Shown here piece after piece: positions 49,996 through 60,894 of a stretch of 64,000 bases of DNA (the stretch's first letter is position 1; each line of letters starts with the position of its first letter). The notes beneath the pieces are model-generated. The model searched no databases. It was given only the letters and a program-made list of their open reading frames with translations, and was not told where the DNA came from. This DNA is from Achromobacter insolitus (GTDB lineage: Bacteria > Pseudomonadota > Gammaproteobacteria > Burkholderiales > Burkholderiaceae_B). The position numbers and the translations under genes were made by a program. The stretch spans positions 34,216-98,215 of the forward strand of contig NZ_NJIF01000016.1 of the NCBI RefSeq assembly GCF_002209555.1, written 5' to 3'.

Positions 49996-50061
49996 GGTGT
50001 CTCCTGGTTCGCGTGCTGATGAAGGGCCCGCCGCCCACGCGTTGCGGCCGGGCCGTAGAGA

Positions 50062-51075
50062 TCAGTCGACCTTGGCGCCGGATTTCTTCACTACCTCCGC
50101 CCACTTGGTGGATTCCTGCGCCATGAACTGTTTGAATTGAGCCGGCGTGTTGCCGGACGGCGTGGCGCCCTGCGCTTGCAGTTGCGCGCGCACGGATTCC
50201 AATTGCAAGGCGGCGGCCACGTCGCGCTGGATCTTGTCGACCACCGCCTGCGGCGTGCCCGCCGGCGCCAGCAAGCCGAACCAGCTGGATGCCTCATAGC
50301 CTTGTACGCCGGCCTCCGCCATCGTGGGAACGTCGGGCAGGGCGGGCGAGCGCTGGGTGGTGGTGACGGCCAGCGGTCGCAGTTTGCCGCTCTTCAGGAA
50401 GCCCATGGAGGACGGCAGATTGTCGAAGATCAGGTCGGCGGAGCCGGCCATCACGTCGGTCAGCGCGGGACTGCTGCCCTTGTAAGGGACGTGCGTCATG
50501 CGCGTGCCCGTCATGTTCTGGAACAGCTCCCCGGACAGATGCGTGGATGTGCCATTGCCGGTCGAGGCCATGTTGACGGTGCCTGGGTTGGCCTTCAGGT
50601 ACTTGATCAGATCGGCCACCGTGCGGATGCCGTGCTTGTCGGCAAACGCGGGATTGAGTTCCAGGATGTTGGGCACCGGAATCACCAGCGTCACCGGCAC
50701 GAAGTCCTTGACCGGGTCATAGGGCAGCTTGGCATACACGGACTGGTTGATGGCATGCGTGCTGACGGTGCCCATCAGCAAGGTGTAGCCGTCGGGCGCG
50801 GCGCGCGCGGCCTCGGCCGTGCCGACATTGCCGCCGGCGCCTGCCTTGTTGTCCACCACCACGGCCTTGTTCCAGGTCTTGCCCAGTTCGGCCGCGACGA
50901 TGCGCGCCGCAATGTCGGTGGTGCCGCCGGCGGGGAAGGGCACGATGATCCTGACGTCGCGTTCGGGGTAGTCGGCTTGCGCCGGCGCGGCCGGCAACAG
51001 GAGGGCGGCCGCCGCCAGGGTGGCGGTGTAGAGGGCGGCCAGGACGGACCGGCCTCGCGCAGGGGCTGCATGCAT
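50062..51075 (-). CDS. Bug/TctC-family periplasmic solute receptor
   Basis: A 337-residue receptor with a signal peptide of ~36 residues ending APAQA, followed by DYPERDVRIIVPFPAGGTTD, NKAGAGGNVGTAEAARAAPD, HVPYKGSSPALTDVMAGSA and LAPAGTPQAVVDKIQRDVA. ATG 51075 has GAGGAG 10 bases upstream. It diverges from the DapA-type lyase gene across an AT-rich region with GntR-like sites, so it is probably co-regulated with the 51299-57939 operon. Confidence 0.95.
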   Translation of the reverse strand: MHAAPARGRSVLAALYTATLAAAALLLPAAPAQADYPERDVRIIVPFPAGGTTDIAARIVAAELGKTWNKAVVVDNKAGAGGNVGTAEAARAAPDGYTLLMGTVSTHAINQSVYAKLPYDPVKDFVPVTLVIPVPNILELNPAFADKHGIRTVADLIKYLKANPGTVNMASTGNGTSTHLSGELFQNMTGTRMTHVPYKGSSPALTDVMAGSADLIFDNLPSSMGFLKSGKLRPLAVTTTQRSPALPDVPTMAEAGVQGYEASSWFGLLAPAGTPQAVVDKIQRDVAAALQLESVRAQLQAQGATPSGNTPAQFKQFMAQESTKWAEVVKKSGAKVD

Positions 51076-51200
51076 GGAATTCGTCTCCTCGGTGTGCGCG
51101 TGGCCGCGCATCGTTTCTGGGGGTATTCCGCCCCTGGCATGGCCCGAGGCTTTGACGCCGCACGACGCCTGCGGCGCCCTGCGTTTTGCTGCCGGACTAC

Positions 51201-51267
51201 TTGTAAAACAAATATATGTATTGAGCTTATGGTTGTCAACCAAGTATACTTTTTTGAACTTGTACAC
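51201..51267. promoter_or_regulatory. Divergent promoter region with candidate GntR (FCD) operators
   Basis: Within 67 AT-rich bases there are TTGTAAAACAA (51201-51211), the palindrome GGTTG-T-CAACC (51231-51241), the palindrome AAGTATACTT (51242-51251) and TTGTACAC (51260-51267). TTGAGC (51221-51226) and TATACT (51245-51250), 18 bases apart, could be the plus-strand promoter. FadR-type GntR proteins bind short GT-N-AC palindromes of this style. The GntR gene at 52330 is the obvious candidate regulator (inference). Confidence 0.5.
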
Positions 51268-51298
51268 CCGATAGCTCGATCAGCCAGGAGCCCCGCCC

Positions 51299-52228
51299 AT
51301 GAAAACATCCCCGGTCACCGCGCAGGACTTGCAGCGTTCGGTCATTGCCGTGCCACCGCTGGCGCGCCACGCCGATCTTTCCCTGAATGAGGCGGCCAAC
51401 AAGGCCTTGCTCGGCCACCTGGAAGCGGGCGGCGTGCGCAACGTGATGTATGGCGGCAACGCCAATTTCTATAACGTGGGCGTGAGCGAGTACGCGCGCA
51501 TCGTCGATATGCTGGCCGGGCTCGCGGGAGCGGACACCTGGATCCTGCCTTCGGTGGGGCCCGACTACGGCAAGATGATGGACCAGGCGGCAATATTGCG
51601 TTCGCGGCCGTTTCCCACGGCCATGCTGCTGCCCATGTCTTTTCCCTATACGGACGCAGGCCTGGCCGAGGGCGTGCGCCGCTTCACGGACGCGTTGGGC
51701 AAGCCCGCGGTGATCTACATCAAATCGTCGGGCTATCTGGCGCCCGAAAGCGCCGCGCGCCTCATAGAAGAGGGGCGCATCGTGGCATTCAAATATGCGG
51801 TCGTGCGCGACGACCCGTCCCAGGACGCCTATCTGTCGTCCTTGCTGCAGGCGGTGGATTCGCGCTGGATCGTCAGCGGCATCGGCGAACGTCCCGCTAT
51901 CGTGCACTACCGCGATTTCGGCCTGAAGAGCTTTACCTCGGGCTCGGTCTGCGTGGCGCCACGGGGGTCGATGCGCCTGCTGCATCTGCTGCGCGATGGC
52001 CGCTACGATGAAGCCGAGGCCGTGCGCCAACAGTACCTGGACCTGGAAGACTGCCGCGACAGCATCAGTCCCATCCGGGTGCTGCATGATGCGGTAACTC
52101 TGTCCGGCGTGGCGGACATGGGGCCGATGCTGCCTCTGCTCAGCGGCATTTCAGCCGCGGAGCGCGAGCGCGTGGCGCCGGTTGCGCGGGCCCTGGCGGC
52201 TTGGGACCGGGAGACGCCGGCCGCGTGA
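51299..52228 (+). CDS. Dihydrodipicolinate synthase/N-acetylneuraminate lyase (DapA) family protein
   Basis: A 309-residue TIM-barrel class I aldolase/dehydratase. The Schiff-base lysine is Lys165 in IVAFKYAVVRDD and the conserved tyrosine is Tyr140 in AVIYIKSSGY. Near the N-terminus YGGNANFYNV replaces the GTTGE motif of true DapA, so it is not the lysine-biosynthesis enzyme. Family catabolic members act on 2-keto-3-deoxy sugar acids (aldolase, or dehydratase to ketoglutarate semialdehyde). It leads the operon with GntR, Ldh-type dehydrogenase and IlvD-type dehydratase. AGGAGCCCCGCCC precedes the ATG. Confidence 0.88.
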   Translation: MKTSPVTAQDLQRSVIAVPPLARHADLSLNEAANKALLGHLEAGGVRNVMYGGNANFYNVGVSEYARIVDMLAGLAGADTWILPSVGPDYGKMMDQAAILRSRPFPTAMLLPMSFPYTDAGLAEGVRRFTDALGKPAVIYIKSSGYLAPESAARLIEEGRIVAFKYAVVRDDPSQDAYLSSLLQAVDSRWIVSGIGERPAIVHYRDFGLKSFTSGSVCVAPRGSMRLLHLLRDGRYDEAEAVRQQYLDLEDCRDSISPIRVLHDAVTLSGVADMGPMLPLLSGISAAERERVAPVARALAAWDRETPAA

Positions 52229-52329
52229 GCCTGCAAGCGGACCGGGGCGCGCGCCTTGGGCCGTGCATTGACGGTACGATGAGTGCTGTTCCGCCATCGC
52301 GGACCGCGCCATAGCATCGAGGAGGTTTC

Positions 52330-53103
52330 GTGGCCCGACCCAAAGCAACATCCGCGCCCGCGCCGCAGGCGCCCGCCGAATCCGACACCGCGGGCGCGCT
52401 GGTGCTCGAGCGCGGGCACCGGGTCCGGCTGGCGGACCAGCTCTATGGCCAGATCTTCGAACAGATCGTGTCCGGGGGGCTGAACGTGGGCGACAAACTG
52501 CCCTCCGAAAACGAAATCTCCGAACGCTTCGGCGTGTCGCGTCCGGTGGTGCGCGAGGCGCTTTTGCGGTTGCGCGCCGACGGCCTGATCACCGCGCATC
52601 AAGGGTTGGGCACCTTCGTCAGCCATGCGCCCGCGCCGCGCCTGAAAACCTTCAACGATGTGCAGAATGTCAGCGCGTATCTGCGGGCCCAGGAGGTCCG
52701 CGTGGCGCTGGAGGGCGACGCCGCGCGGCTGGCGGCCCTGCGCCGCACTGACGAGCAGCTCAGGAAGATCGCAGAAGCGCACGCGGCGTTCGCCGACAGC
52801 CTCGCGCGCGGCCAGGTGTCCGCCGAGGCGGATCTGGCCTTCCATGCCAGCATTGCCGAAGCCAGCGGCAACGACTTCTATCTGGGGGTGCTCGAAAGCA
52901 TCCACGAATCCATCAGCGGCTTCATGCGGTTGACGCTGAATCTCACTCGCACGGGTTCGCGCCAGCGCGCGCAACGCGTGGTGGACGAGCATGCCGCGAT
53001 CCTGGACGCCATCCGCGAACAGGACAGCGAACGCGCCCGCGTCGCCATGCAGTTCCACCTGGGCCAGGCCCGTCACCGGCTCGTCGACCGGGAGCGCGAC
53101 TGA
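52330..53103 (+). CDS. GntR-family regulator, FadR/FCD subfamily
   Basis: A 257-residue regulator. An ~30-residue Ala/Pro-rich lead precedes the winged helix (RLADQLYGQIFEQIVSGGLN, SEREF-type region SENEISERFGVSRPVVREAL). An FCD domain (about 110-250) has the expected AFHASIAEASGNDFYLGVLE and HAAILDAIREQDSERAR. The start is GTG 52330 with GAGGAGGTTTC upstream. It is encoded inside the sugar-acid-type operon, 101 bases after the lyase gene, and probably represses it. Confidence 0.9.
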   Translation: MARPKATSAPAPQAPAESDTAGALVLERGHRVRLADQLYGQIFEQIVSGGLNVGDKLPSENEISERFGVSRPVVREALLRLRADGLITAHQGLGTFVSHAPAPRLKTFNDVQNVSAYLRAQEVRVALEGDAARLAALRRTDEQLRKIAEAHAAFADSLARGQVSAEADLAFHASIAEASGNDFYLGVLESIHESISGFMRLTLNLTRTGSRQRAQRVVDEHAAILDAIREQDSERARVAMQFHLGQARHRLVDRERD

Positions 53104-53151
53104 TCCTTTCCGCCACCCGCCGCGTATGAATCAAAACCACAGGAGACCAGA

Positions 53152-54264
53152 GTGCGAGGGAACGGAGCGATAGCGGCGGAGGTGCCGGTGGAGCAGGTCC
53201 GCGAGCAGATACTGCAGGTTCTAATGGCATGGGGCATGGCACAGGACCTGGCGCACATTACCGCGGGCCTGATGGCGCGAACCGATCTGTTGGGCATCGA
53301 TTCGCATGGGATCTCCATGCTGCCGGCCTACGAAGAAAAGCTGCGGGCCGGCACCCTGCGCCTGGACGCGCGCCCGCGCGTTCTGCGCGATGGCGGCGCC
53401 AGCGCGCTGATCGACGGCATGGGCGGCCTGGGCTATCCGGTCGCGGCCCAGGCAATGAACCTGGCCGTGGACAAAGCGCTGCAGCATGGCGTGGGCGCCG
53501 TATCGGTCTGCAATTCCCATCATTTCGGCGCGGCGGGCGTCTATGCGCGGATCGCGGTCGAGCGGGGCGTGGTGGGGCTGGTGACCAGCAGCGCCAATGG
53601 CGTCATCATGGTGCCCACGCGCGGCGCCATGCCCATGCTGGGCACCAACCCCATCGCCTTCGGCGCGCCGGCAGCCTACAACGAACCCTTTCTGCTGGAC
53701 ATGGCGACAACCACCGTGGCCGCCAACAAGGTCAAGGTCTACGACTTCCTGGACAAGCCGCTGCCGCCGGGATGGGCGGTGGACGGACAGGGTGGGGCGG
53801 TCACGGATGCCGCGGCCGCCATGCAGTACATCTTCAAGCATCCCGAGGGCGGCCTGACACCCCTGGGCGGCACGGCCGACATGAGCAGCCACAAGGGCTA
53901 CGGCCTGGCGATGATGGCGCAGATCCTGGGCGGTACGCTCAGCGGCAGCGCGTTCGCCGCGCGCCGCGCCCCGACTCGCCGGCCGGGCGAGCCCGACGAC
54001 GTGGGCCATTTCTTCCTGGCCTTGAACCCCGACGCCTTTCGCGCAGCGGGCTCGTTCGAGTCCGATATGGACGACATGATCGATGCCATGCACGATACGC
54101 CGCCCGCCAATCCGGACGAGCCGGTCCTGGTGGCGGGTGAGCCCGAAGCGGCCGAGCGCGCGCGCCGGCTGCATGCGGGCATACCCATCCCCACCGCGCT
54201 GGCCGAACGCCTGCGCGCCATCTGCGAGCGCGCCGGCACACCTTATCTGCTGGACGCGGCGTGA
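53152..54264 (+). CDS. Malate/L-lactate/ureidoglycolate dehydrogenase-family oxidoreductase
   Basis: A 370-residue NAD(P)-dependent dehydrogenase of the Ldh_2 (YbiC/YlbC) family, distinct from Rossmann dehydrogenases. Diagnostic segments are RTDLLGIDSHGISMLPAYEE (active-site His), VCNSHHFGAAGVYARIA, LGTNPIAFGAPA, DMATTTVAANKV and SSHKGYGLAMM. The GTG start at 53152 follows CAGGAGACCAGA; it is 48 bases after the GntR gene. It is likely to oxidise a 2-hydroxy acid or reduce an imino/oxo acid in the operon's pathway. Confidence 0.9.
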   Translation: MRGNGAIAAEVPVEQVREQILQVLMAWGMAQDLAHITAGLMARTDLLGIDSHGISMLPAYEEKLRAGTLRLDARPRVLRDGGASALIDGMGGLGYPVAAQAMNLAVDKALQHGVGAVSVCNSHHFGAAGVYARIAVERGVVGLVTSSANGVIMVPTRGAMPMLGTNPIAFGAPAAYNEPFLLDMATTTVAANKVKVYDFLDKPLPPGWAVDGQGGAVTDAAAAMQYIFKHPEGGLTPLGGTADMSSHKGYGLAMMAQILGGTLSGSAFAARRAPTRRPGEPDDVGHFFLALNPDAFRAAGSFESDMDDMIDAMHDTPPANPDEPVLVAGEPEAAERARRLHAGIPIPTALAERLRAICERAGTPYLLDAA

Positions 54265-54311
54265 ATCCGTTTTTCCTGAAAACCCTTGCCCAAGAGCACT
54301 GGAACTGAGAC

Positions 54312-56057
<1,746 letters not shown>

Positions 56058-56105
56058 CCCGGATACCGGGCAGACATACTAAAAAAGCCTATAGAGGAGA
56101 CAACC

Positions 56106-57098
56106 ATGCAACAGAACAAACCGGCGCGCATACGGCTGGCCATCCTGGCAGCGGCGGGAGCGATGACGCTGCTGCCAGGCATGCTGATGGCGCAGGGCGC
56201 GGACTGGCCCGCGCGGCAGCTCAAGCTGGTCGTGCCATTTCCGGCGGGCGGCAGCACCGATTCGGTGGGCCGCCTGCTGGCGGCCGAGCTGTCCAAGGAA
56301 TTGGGCCAGACCGTGGTGGTCGAGAACAAGGGCGGCGCCAACGGCAATATTGGCTCCGACCTGGTGGCCAAGGCGGAGCCCGACGGCTACACGCTGCTGC
56401 TGTCGGGCGTCGGCTCCAACGCCATCAGCTATGCGATCTACCAGAACATGCCGTACCGCAATAGCGACTTCGCGCACATCTCCCTGTTGGCGACCGGCCC
56501 CAACGTGCTCGTGGCGAACAACGACTTCCCGGGCAAGACCTTCGCGGATTTCATCAAGCTGGTCCGCGAGAACCCCGGCAAGTACACGCATGCGAGTTCG
56601 GGTAGCGGCTCCTCCGGCCATCTGGCCATGGAAATGCTGGAGCAGGACGCCAAGATCGACCTGGTGCACGTGCCCTACAAGGGCGGCGCGGCGGCTATCA
56701 CCGACATGATAGGAGGCCGTGTGTCGGTCATGTTCCTGAACCAGGACACGCTGTTGCCGCAAGTCACCTCTGGCAAGCTGCGCGCCCTGGCCGTGGCCAG
56801 CGCCAAGCGCAACCCCGCTTATCCCGACACGCCCACCGTGGCGGAATCGGGCTATCCGGGGTTTTCGGCCGAGTCCTGGTTTGGCCTGTCCGCGCCCGCG
56901 AAGACACCGCCTGCCGTCATCCAGCGCCTGAACCAGGCGACCGTGAAAGCCCTGTCTTCTCCTGACATCCGGCAGAAGCTGGAGAGCGTGGGTTTCGTGG
57001 TGGTGGCGGACGACCCGAAGTCGTTCTCGGCCTTTGTGGACAATGAAATCGCGAAGTGGGGCAAGGCGGCCAAGGCTTCCGGCGCCAAGATGGACTGA
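56106..57098 (+). CDS. Bug/TctC-family periplasmic solute receptor
   Basis: A 330-residue receptor with a long signal peptide ending LMAQ (about residue 32), followed by DWPARQLKLVVPFPAGGSTD, NKGGANGNIGSDLVAKAEPD, HVPYKGGAAAITDMIGGRV and LSAPAKTPPAVIQRLNQAT. AGGAGACAACC precedes the ATG. Its place between the dehydratase and the aldolase genes suggests a sugar-acid ligand. Confidence 0.95.
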   Translation: MQQNKPARIRLAILAAAGAMTLLPGMLMAQGADWPARQLKLVVPFPAGGSTDSVGRLLAAELSKELGQTVVVENKGGANGNIGSDLVAKAEPDGYTLLLSGVGSNAISYAIYQNMPYRNSDFAHISLLATGPNVLVANNDFPGKTFADFIKLVRENPGKYTHASSGSGSSGHLAMEMLEQDAKIDLVHVPYKGGAAAITDMIGGRVSVMFLNQDTLLPQVTSGKLRALAVASAKRNPAYPDTPTVAESGYPGFSAESWFGLSAPAKTPPAVIQRLNQATVKALSSPDIRQKLESVGFVVVADDPKSFSAFVDNEIAKWGKAAKASGAKMD

Positions 57099-57171
57099 AT
57101 GCGTCGATTGAATGCGCGGGCGGGCTTGGCGGCCCGGCCCAACCTGTTTTTCTCATGAATTGAAGGCGGCA

Positions 57172-57939
57172 ATGAACTCACCCTTACCCAACCGTTTCCG
57201 GCAACGCATCCTGGCGCGCGAACGGCTCATAGGATTCTGGATGTGCATGTCCAGCCACATTACGGCAGAACTCGTGGGACTGGCCAATTTCGACTGGCTG
57301 CTCCTGGACGGCGAGCATTCGCCCAACGAGGTGCCGATGTTCCTGCAGCAGCTGCAGGCCCTGCAGGGCAGTGCCAGCGCCGCCGTGGGCCGGCCGTCCT
57401 GGAATGATCCGGTGGAGATCAAGCGCCTGCTGGATATCGGCTTCTACAACCTGTTGATTCCGTTCATCGAGTCCGAGGAAGATGCGCGCCGGGCCGTGGC
57501 GGCCACGAGGTATCCCCCACAGGGCATGCGGGGCGTGGCGGGCGCCCAGCGCAGCAACCGCTATGGCACGGTGCCGGATTACCTGCACACCATCAACGAC
57601 AACATCTGCGTTCTGCTGCAAATCGAAAGCCGTCCGGGAATAGATGCAGTGGACGAGATCGCATCGGTGGAAGGGGTGGATGGCGTGTTCATCGGGCCGT
57701 CCGACCTGGCCGCAGCGCTTGGGCATATCGGCAACCCCGGCCACCCCGAAGTCCAGGAGGCCATCCGCCACCTGTACCAGCGGGTGTCGGCCCAGGGCAA
57801 GGCCGTGGGCATCCTGGCCCCGGTGCATGCGGATGCGCGGCGCTACCTGGACATGGGCATGCACTTCGTGGCGGTGGGCACGGACCTGGGCGTGTTCAAG
57901 CAGGCGACCTTCGCCTTGCGCGAAGCCTTTCCCACCTGA
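57172..57939 (+). CDS. HpcH/HpaI-family aldolase (2-keto-3-deoxyglucarate aldolase-like)
   Basis: A 255-residue class II pyruvate aldolase, the length of GarL. Motifs are LIGFWMCMSSHITAELVG, LLLDGEHSPNEVP (catalytic His), LLQIESRPGIDAVDEIASV (metal Glu), GVFIGPSDLAAALGHIG and AVGTDLGVFKQA. It is the last gene of the dehydratase operon, so it probably splits a 2-keto-3-deoxy acid into pyruvate and an aldehyde. A paralogue (hpaI) is at 37551. GAAGGCGGC precedes the ATG. Confidence 0.92.
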   Translation: MNSPLPNRFRQRILARERLIGFWMCMSSHITAELVGLANFDWLLLDGEHSPNEVPMFLQQLQALQGSASAAVGRPSWNDPVEIKRLLDIGFYNLLIPFIESEEDARRAVAATRYPPQGMRGVAGAQRSNRYGTVPDYLHTINDNICVLLQIESRPGIDAVDEIASVEGVDGVFIGPSDLAAALGHIGNPGHPEVQEAIRHLYQRVSAQGKAVGILAPVHADARRYLDMGMHFVAVGTDLGVFKQATFALREAFPT

Positions 57940-57977
57940 ATGCCACGCTGGGTTCCCGTCGTCCGTCGCTCCACGTA

Positions 57978-59225
57978 TCAGGCGCCGGACGCCGTCTCTT
58001 CCAGCGCCAGCAGTTCGCCGATCGTCTGGCGGCGGCGGATCAATCGGGCGCCGCCGTTGTCCAACAGCACTTCGGGCGCCAGCGGACGGCTGTTGTAGTT
58101 CGAGGACATGGACGATCCGTAGGCGCCCGCATCATGGAACACCAGGAAATCGCCGATGCGCGGCTTGGGCAGCAACTGGTCGGATACGACGCCGCCGGCG
58201 TCCTGCGTGAACACGTCGCCCGATTCGCATAGCGGGCCGGCCACGGCGATGCGGGTATCGGCCGCGCCCTGTGGGCGGCTGCCGTCCGGAGCGTGCACCG
58301 AAATGCGGTGATAGCTGCCGTACATGGCCGGGCGCATCAGATCGTTGAAGCCCGCGTCTACCAGCGCGAAATCGCGTTCCGGGCGGCGATTGATCGAGTG
58401 CACCTCGGAAACCAGCGCACCGGCTTCGGCAACCAGGAAGCGTCCTGGCTCGATCTCCAGCCGGATGTCGTGGCCCAGGCGCTCGGCGATGCGCTTGCGC
58501 GCCGCATCCCATTGTTCAAAGTAGTGATCGCAGTCGATGCGGGCATCGCCCTCACGGTAGGGGATGGACAGGCCGCCGCCAGCGGAAATGGCTTCGATGT
58601 CATGGTCCAGCGACGCGACCACGTCGACCATGGCGTCGCACACGCTGGACAGGTGGCCGTAGTCCACGCCCGAGCCGATATGCATGTGGATGCCGACCAG
58701 CTTCAAGCCATGGCGGCGCACGATGGACATGGCTTCGGCCACGTCGCCGATCCAGATGCCGTGCTTGCTCTGCGGGCCGCCCGTGTTGGTCTTGTTGCTA
58801 TGGCCGTGGCCAAAGCCCGGATTGATCCGCAGCCATACGCGGTGGCCTGGCGAGGCCTGGCCCACGCGCGCCAGCATATCCAGGGATCCAGCGTTCACGG
58901 TGATGCCGTGCTTGAGCACAACGGCCAACGTGGCGTGATCGATCAGGTCGGCCGTGAAAACGATGCCCTCCGGTTCGCCCTGCGGCTGGAAGCCGGCGGC
59001 CAGGCTGCGTTCGATTTCGCCCAGCGAGACGGCGTCCACCATGGCGCCTTCAGCGCGCATCAGGCGCAGGATGTGGAGGTTGGAGCAAGCCTTCTGCGCG
59101 TAGCGGATGGTGTCAAAGCGGCGCAGCTGCGAGATGCGTTCACGGATGACGGCGGCATCGTAGACCCACAGGGGCGTGCCGTGTTCGGCGGCGAGTTGGG
59201 TGAGTTGGCGCGGATCGAAGGCCAT
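57978..59225 (-). CDS. lysA: Diaminopimelate decarboxylase
   Basis: A 415-residue PLP fold III decarboxylase making L-lysine from meso-diaminopimelate. The PLP lysine is Lys45 in RYAQKACSNLHIL. Other blocks are HMHIGSGVDYGHL, AGGGLSIPYREGD, LEIEPGRFLVAEAG and GPLCESGDVF with the catalytic cysteine. It resembles the short E. coli-type LysA rather than the longer form fused or linked to dapF in many proteobacteria. A divergent LysR-type gene follows, as in E. coli lysA/lysR. The ATG at 59225 gives MAFDPRQLTQLAAEHGTPLW. Confidence 0.9.
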   Translation of the reverse strand: MAFDPRQLTQLAAEHGTPLWVYDAAVIRERISQLRRFDTIRYAQKACSNLHILRLMRAEGAMVDAVSLGEIERSLAAGFQPQGEPEGIVFTADLIDHATLAVVLKHGITVNAGSLDMLARVGQASPGHRVWLRINPGFGHGHSNKTNTGGPQSKHGIWIGDVAEAMSIVRRHGLKLVGIHMHIGSGVDYGHLSSVCDAMVDVVASLDHDIEAISAGGGLSIPYREGDARIDCDHYFEQWDAARKRIAERLGHDIRLEIEPGRFLVAEAGALVSEVHSINRRPERDFALVDAGFNDLMRPAMYGSYHRISVHAPDGSRPQGAADTRIAVAGPLCESGDVFTQDAGGVVSDQLLPKPRIGDFLVFHDAGAYGSSMSSNYNSRPLAPEVLLDNGGARLIRRRQTIGELLALEETASGA

Positions 59226-59339
59226 GGCGGGCGATACCTTGAGGGAATTGAAAACAAAGGCGGCATGATGCCCGGCTTCGGTCATCCAGTAAAATGCTTA
59301 TATTTCCTTGATCAATTCATTCCTGATATGGGGCGGGCG

Positions 59340-60254
59340 ATGCTGACGCACCGGCATATCGAAGTTTTCCGGGCGGTCATGATCGCCGGCAGCGTGACCA
59401 AGGCGGCGGAGTTGCTGGGATCGTCCCAGCCGACGGTAAGCCGGGAACTGGCGCGCCTGGAGCAAGGCATCGGTTTCGCGCTGTTCGATCGGGTGGCGGG
59501 GCGGCTGCGGCCCACCATGCCAGGCTTGGCCCTGTTCGATGAGGTCCGCCAGTCGTACGCCGGCCTGGAGCGGGTCTCTTCGGCCGCTGCGCGCCTGAGG
59601 GCGTACAAGGGCGGCCAGTTGTCGGTAATCGCCTTGCCGGTCTTTTCCCATTCGATCCTGCCGGAGGCTTTCCGGCGCTTTCATGAGCGCCATCCTGGGG
59701 TGAGCCTGGCGCTGGAGACGCAGGAATCTCCTTTCCTGGAAGAGTGGCTGAGCGCGCAGCGTTACGACCTGGGCCTGACCGAGCACGACGCGGCGCCCGC
59801 CGGAACCCGCGTGGAACTGCTGCTGGAAGTGGATGAGGTATGCGTGCTGCCCGACGGCCATGCGCTACTGGCCAAGCGGCGTATCGAACTGGCCGATTTC
59901 GAAGGGCATGCGTTCGTCAGCCTGTCGTCCAGCGACCCCTACCGTATCCAGATCGACGAGGCGTTTGCCGAAAGCGGCGTGCTGCGCAGGTCCATTGTCG
60001 AGACGCCGAGCGCTGTGTCCGTGTGCACCTTCGTGCGCCAGGGACTGGGTCTGGCTATCGTGAACCCGTTGACCGCCCTGGATTTCCTCGGCCGCGGGCT
60101 GCACATCCGTCCCTTGGCGCGCGCGTTCCCGTTTCGGATCAGCGTGGTGTTCCCCGAGCATCGTCCGGGCAATCCGCTGGTCGGGGCGCTGATGGCGTCG
60201 CTGCGCGAGGCGGCGCAAGCCGCACACGGCCGCCTCGCGTCACGCTTGGACTAG
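59340..60254 (+). CDS. LysR-type regulator, probable activator of lysA
   Basis: A 304-residue LysR-family protein. The winged helix is at residues ~2-60 (RHIEVFRAVMIAGSVTKAAE, SSQPTVSRELARLE) and an effector domain follows from ~90 (GQLSVIALPVFSHSILPEAF). ATG 59340 (MLTHRHIEVF) is preferred over ATG 59328 because GGGGCGGGC lies just upstream. It is divergent from lysA with 114 bases between, the E. coli lysA-lysR arrangement, so activation of lysA in response to diaminopimelate or lysine is likely (inference). Confidence 0.9.
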   Translation: MLTHRHIEVFRAVMIAGSVTKAAELLGSSQPTVSRELARLEQGIGFALFDRVAGRLRPTMPGLALFDEVRQSYAGLERVSSAAARLRAYKGGQLSVIALPVFSHSILPEAFRRFHERHPGVSLALETQESPFLEEWLSAQRYDLGLTEHDAAPAGTRVELLLEVDEVCVLPDGHALLAKRRIELADFEGHAFVSLSSSDPYRIQIDEAFAESGVLRRSIVETPSAVSVCTFVRQGLGLAIVNPLTALDFLGRGLHIRPLARAFPFRISVVFPEHRPGNPLVGALMASLREAAQAAHGRLASRLD

Positions 60255-60291
60255 GACGGGAAGGGTGCGCAGCCGCGGGCAGGCGGAACGC

Positions 60292-60325
60292 AAAAAAGGA
60301 TGCCCATGGGCATCCTTTTTTATTT
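60292..60325. terminator. Bidirectional intrinsic terminator between the LysR gene and rpsT
   Basis: A long perfect palindrome, AAAAAAGGATGCCC followed by its complement ATGGGCATCC and six T, sits between the convergent genes. Its flanking A- and T-runs let it work in both directions. Confidence 0.92.
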
Positions 60326-60366
60326 GCCGTATTCGTGACGCCCTGAAAACAGGGCGGCAGAATGGC

Positions 60367-60630
60367 TTAGGCCAGCGCCTTGATGGCGGCAGCCAGGCGG
60401 CTCTTGTGGCGAGCGGCCTTGTTCTTGTGGATGATGTTCTTGTCGGCCACGCGATCGATCACGCTGGAGGCCTTCTGGAACACTTCGCCAGCCGCAGCCT
60501 TGTCGCCAGCGGCGATGGATTGGCGAACGCGCTTGATGGCGGTGCGCAGCATCGAGCGCAGGCTGGAATTGTGCTTGTTGCGCTCAACGGATTGGCGAGC
60601 GCGCTTGCGGGCTTGGGCGGTATTGGCCAT
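60367..60630 (-). CDS. rpsT: 30S ribosomal protein S20
   Basis: An 87-residue, strongly basic, helical protein that binds 16S rRNA in the small subunit body. MANTAQARKRARQ, HNSSLRSMLRTAIKRVR and IIHKNKAARHKSRLAAAIKA are diagnostic, and the length is the family standard. A good sigma-70 promoter lies at 60665-60692 and a bidirectional terminator follows. Ribosomal-protein codon use is strongly biased compared with its neighbours. Confidence 0.98.
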   Translation of the reverse strand: MANTAQARKRARQSVERNKHNSSLRSMLRTAIKRVRQSIAAGDKAAAGEVFQKASSVIDRVADKNIIHKNKAARHKSRLAAAIKALA

Positions 60631-60664
60631 GTTGCTATATAAGTTGAATTCGGCAAAGTCGAAC

Positions 60665-60692
60665 ATTGTAGCAAGTCCCCGGGGGATTGCAA
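60665..60692 (-). promoter_or_regulatory. rpsT promoter
   Basis: On the minus strand, TTGCAA (60687-60692) and TACAAT (60665-60670) are separated by 16 bases, 35 bases before the rpsT start codon. Confidence 0.7.
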
Positions 60693-60894
60693 GCTTTTAA
60701 TGTCGGATCAGCCGATGGAGCGCCCGTCAACCGGGCGGGGGGCGCTGCGGGAAAATGTCCCCGGGCTGGAGAGCCCTTGCGGATGATCCTCGTGCAAAGC
60801 CTTGAGGAAAACCCGTGGCGCCTACTGGATAAAAACACCGTGCGAAGTATACAACGAAGCAGCTCCGGAGAGCAGGGCGTCGACGCTGCCGTTG

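Noticed and set aside
58293..59339. Long N-terminal extension of the LysR gene at 59340
   Set aside because: The extension is antisense to lysA, while the protein from 59340 has the normal LysR length and start.
60820..60850. LexA-like box (ACTGGATAAAAACACCG) near 60826
   Set aside because: Only the left half resembles a LexA site, and no SOS-type gene follows.
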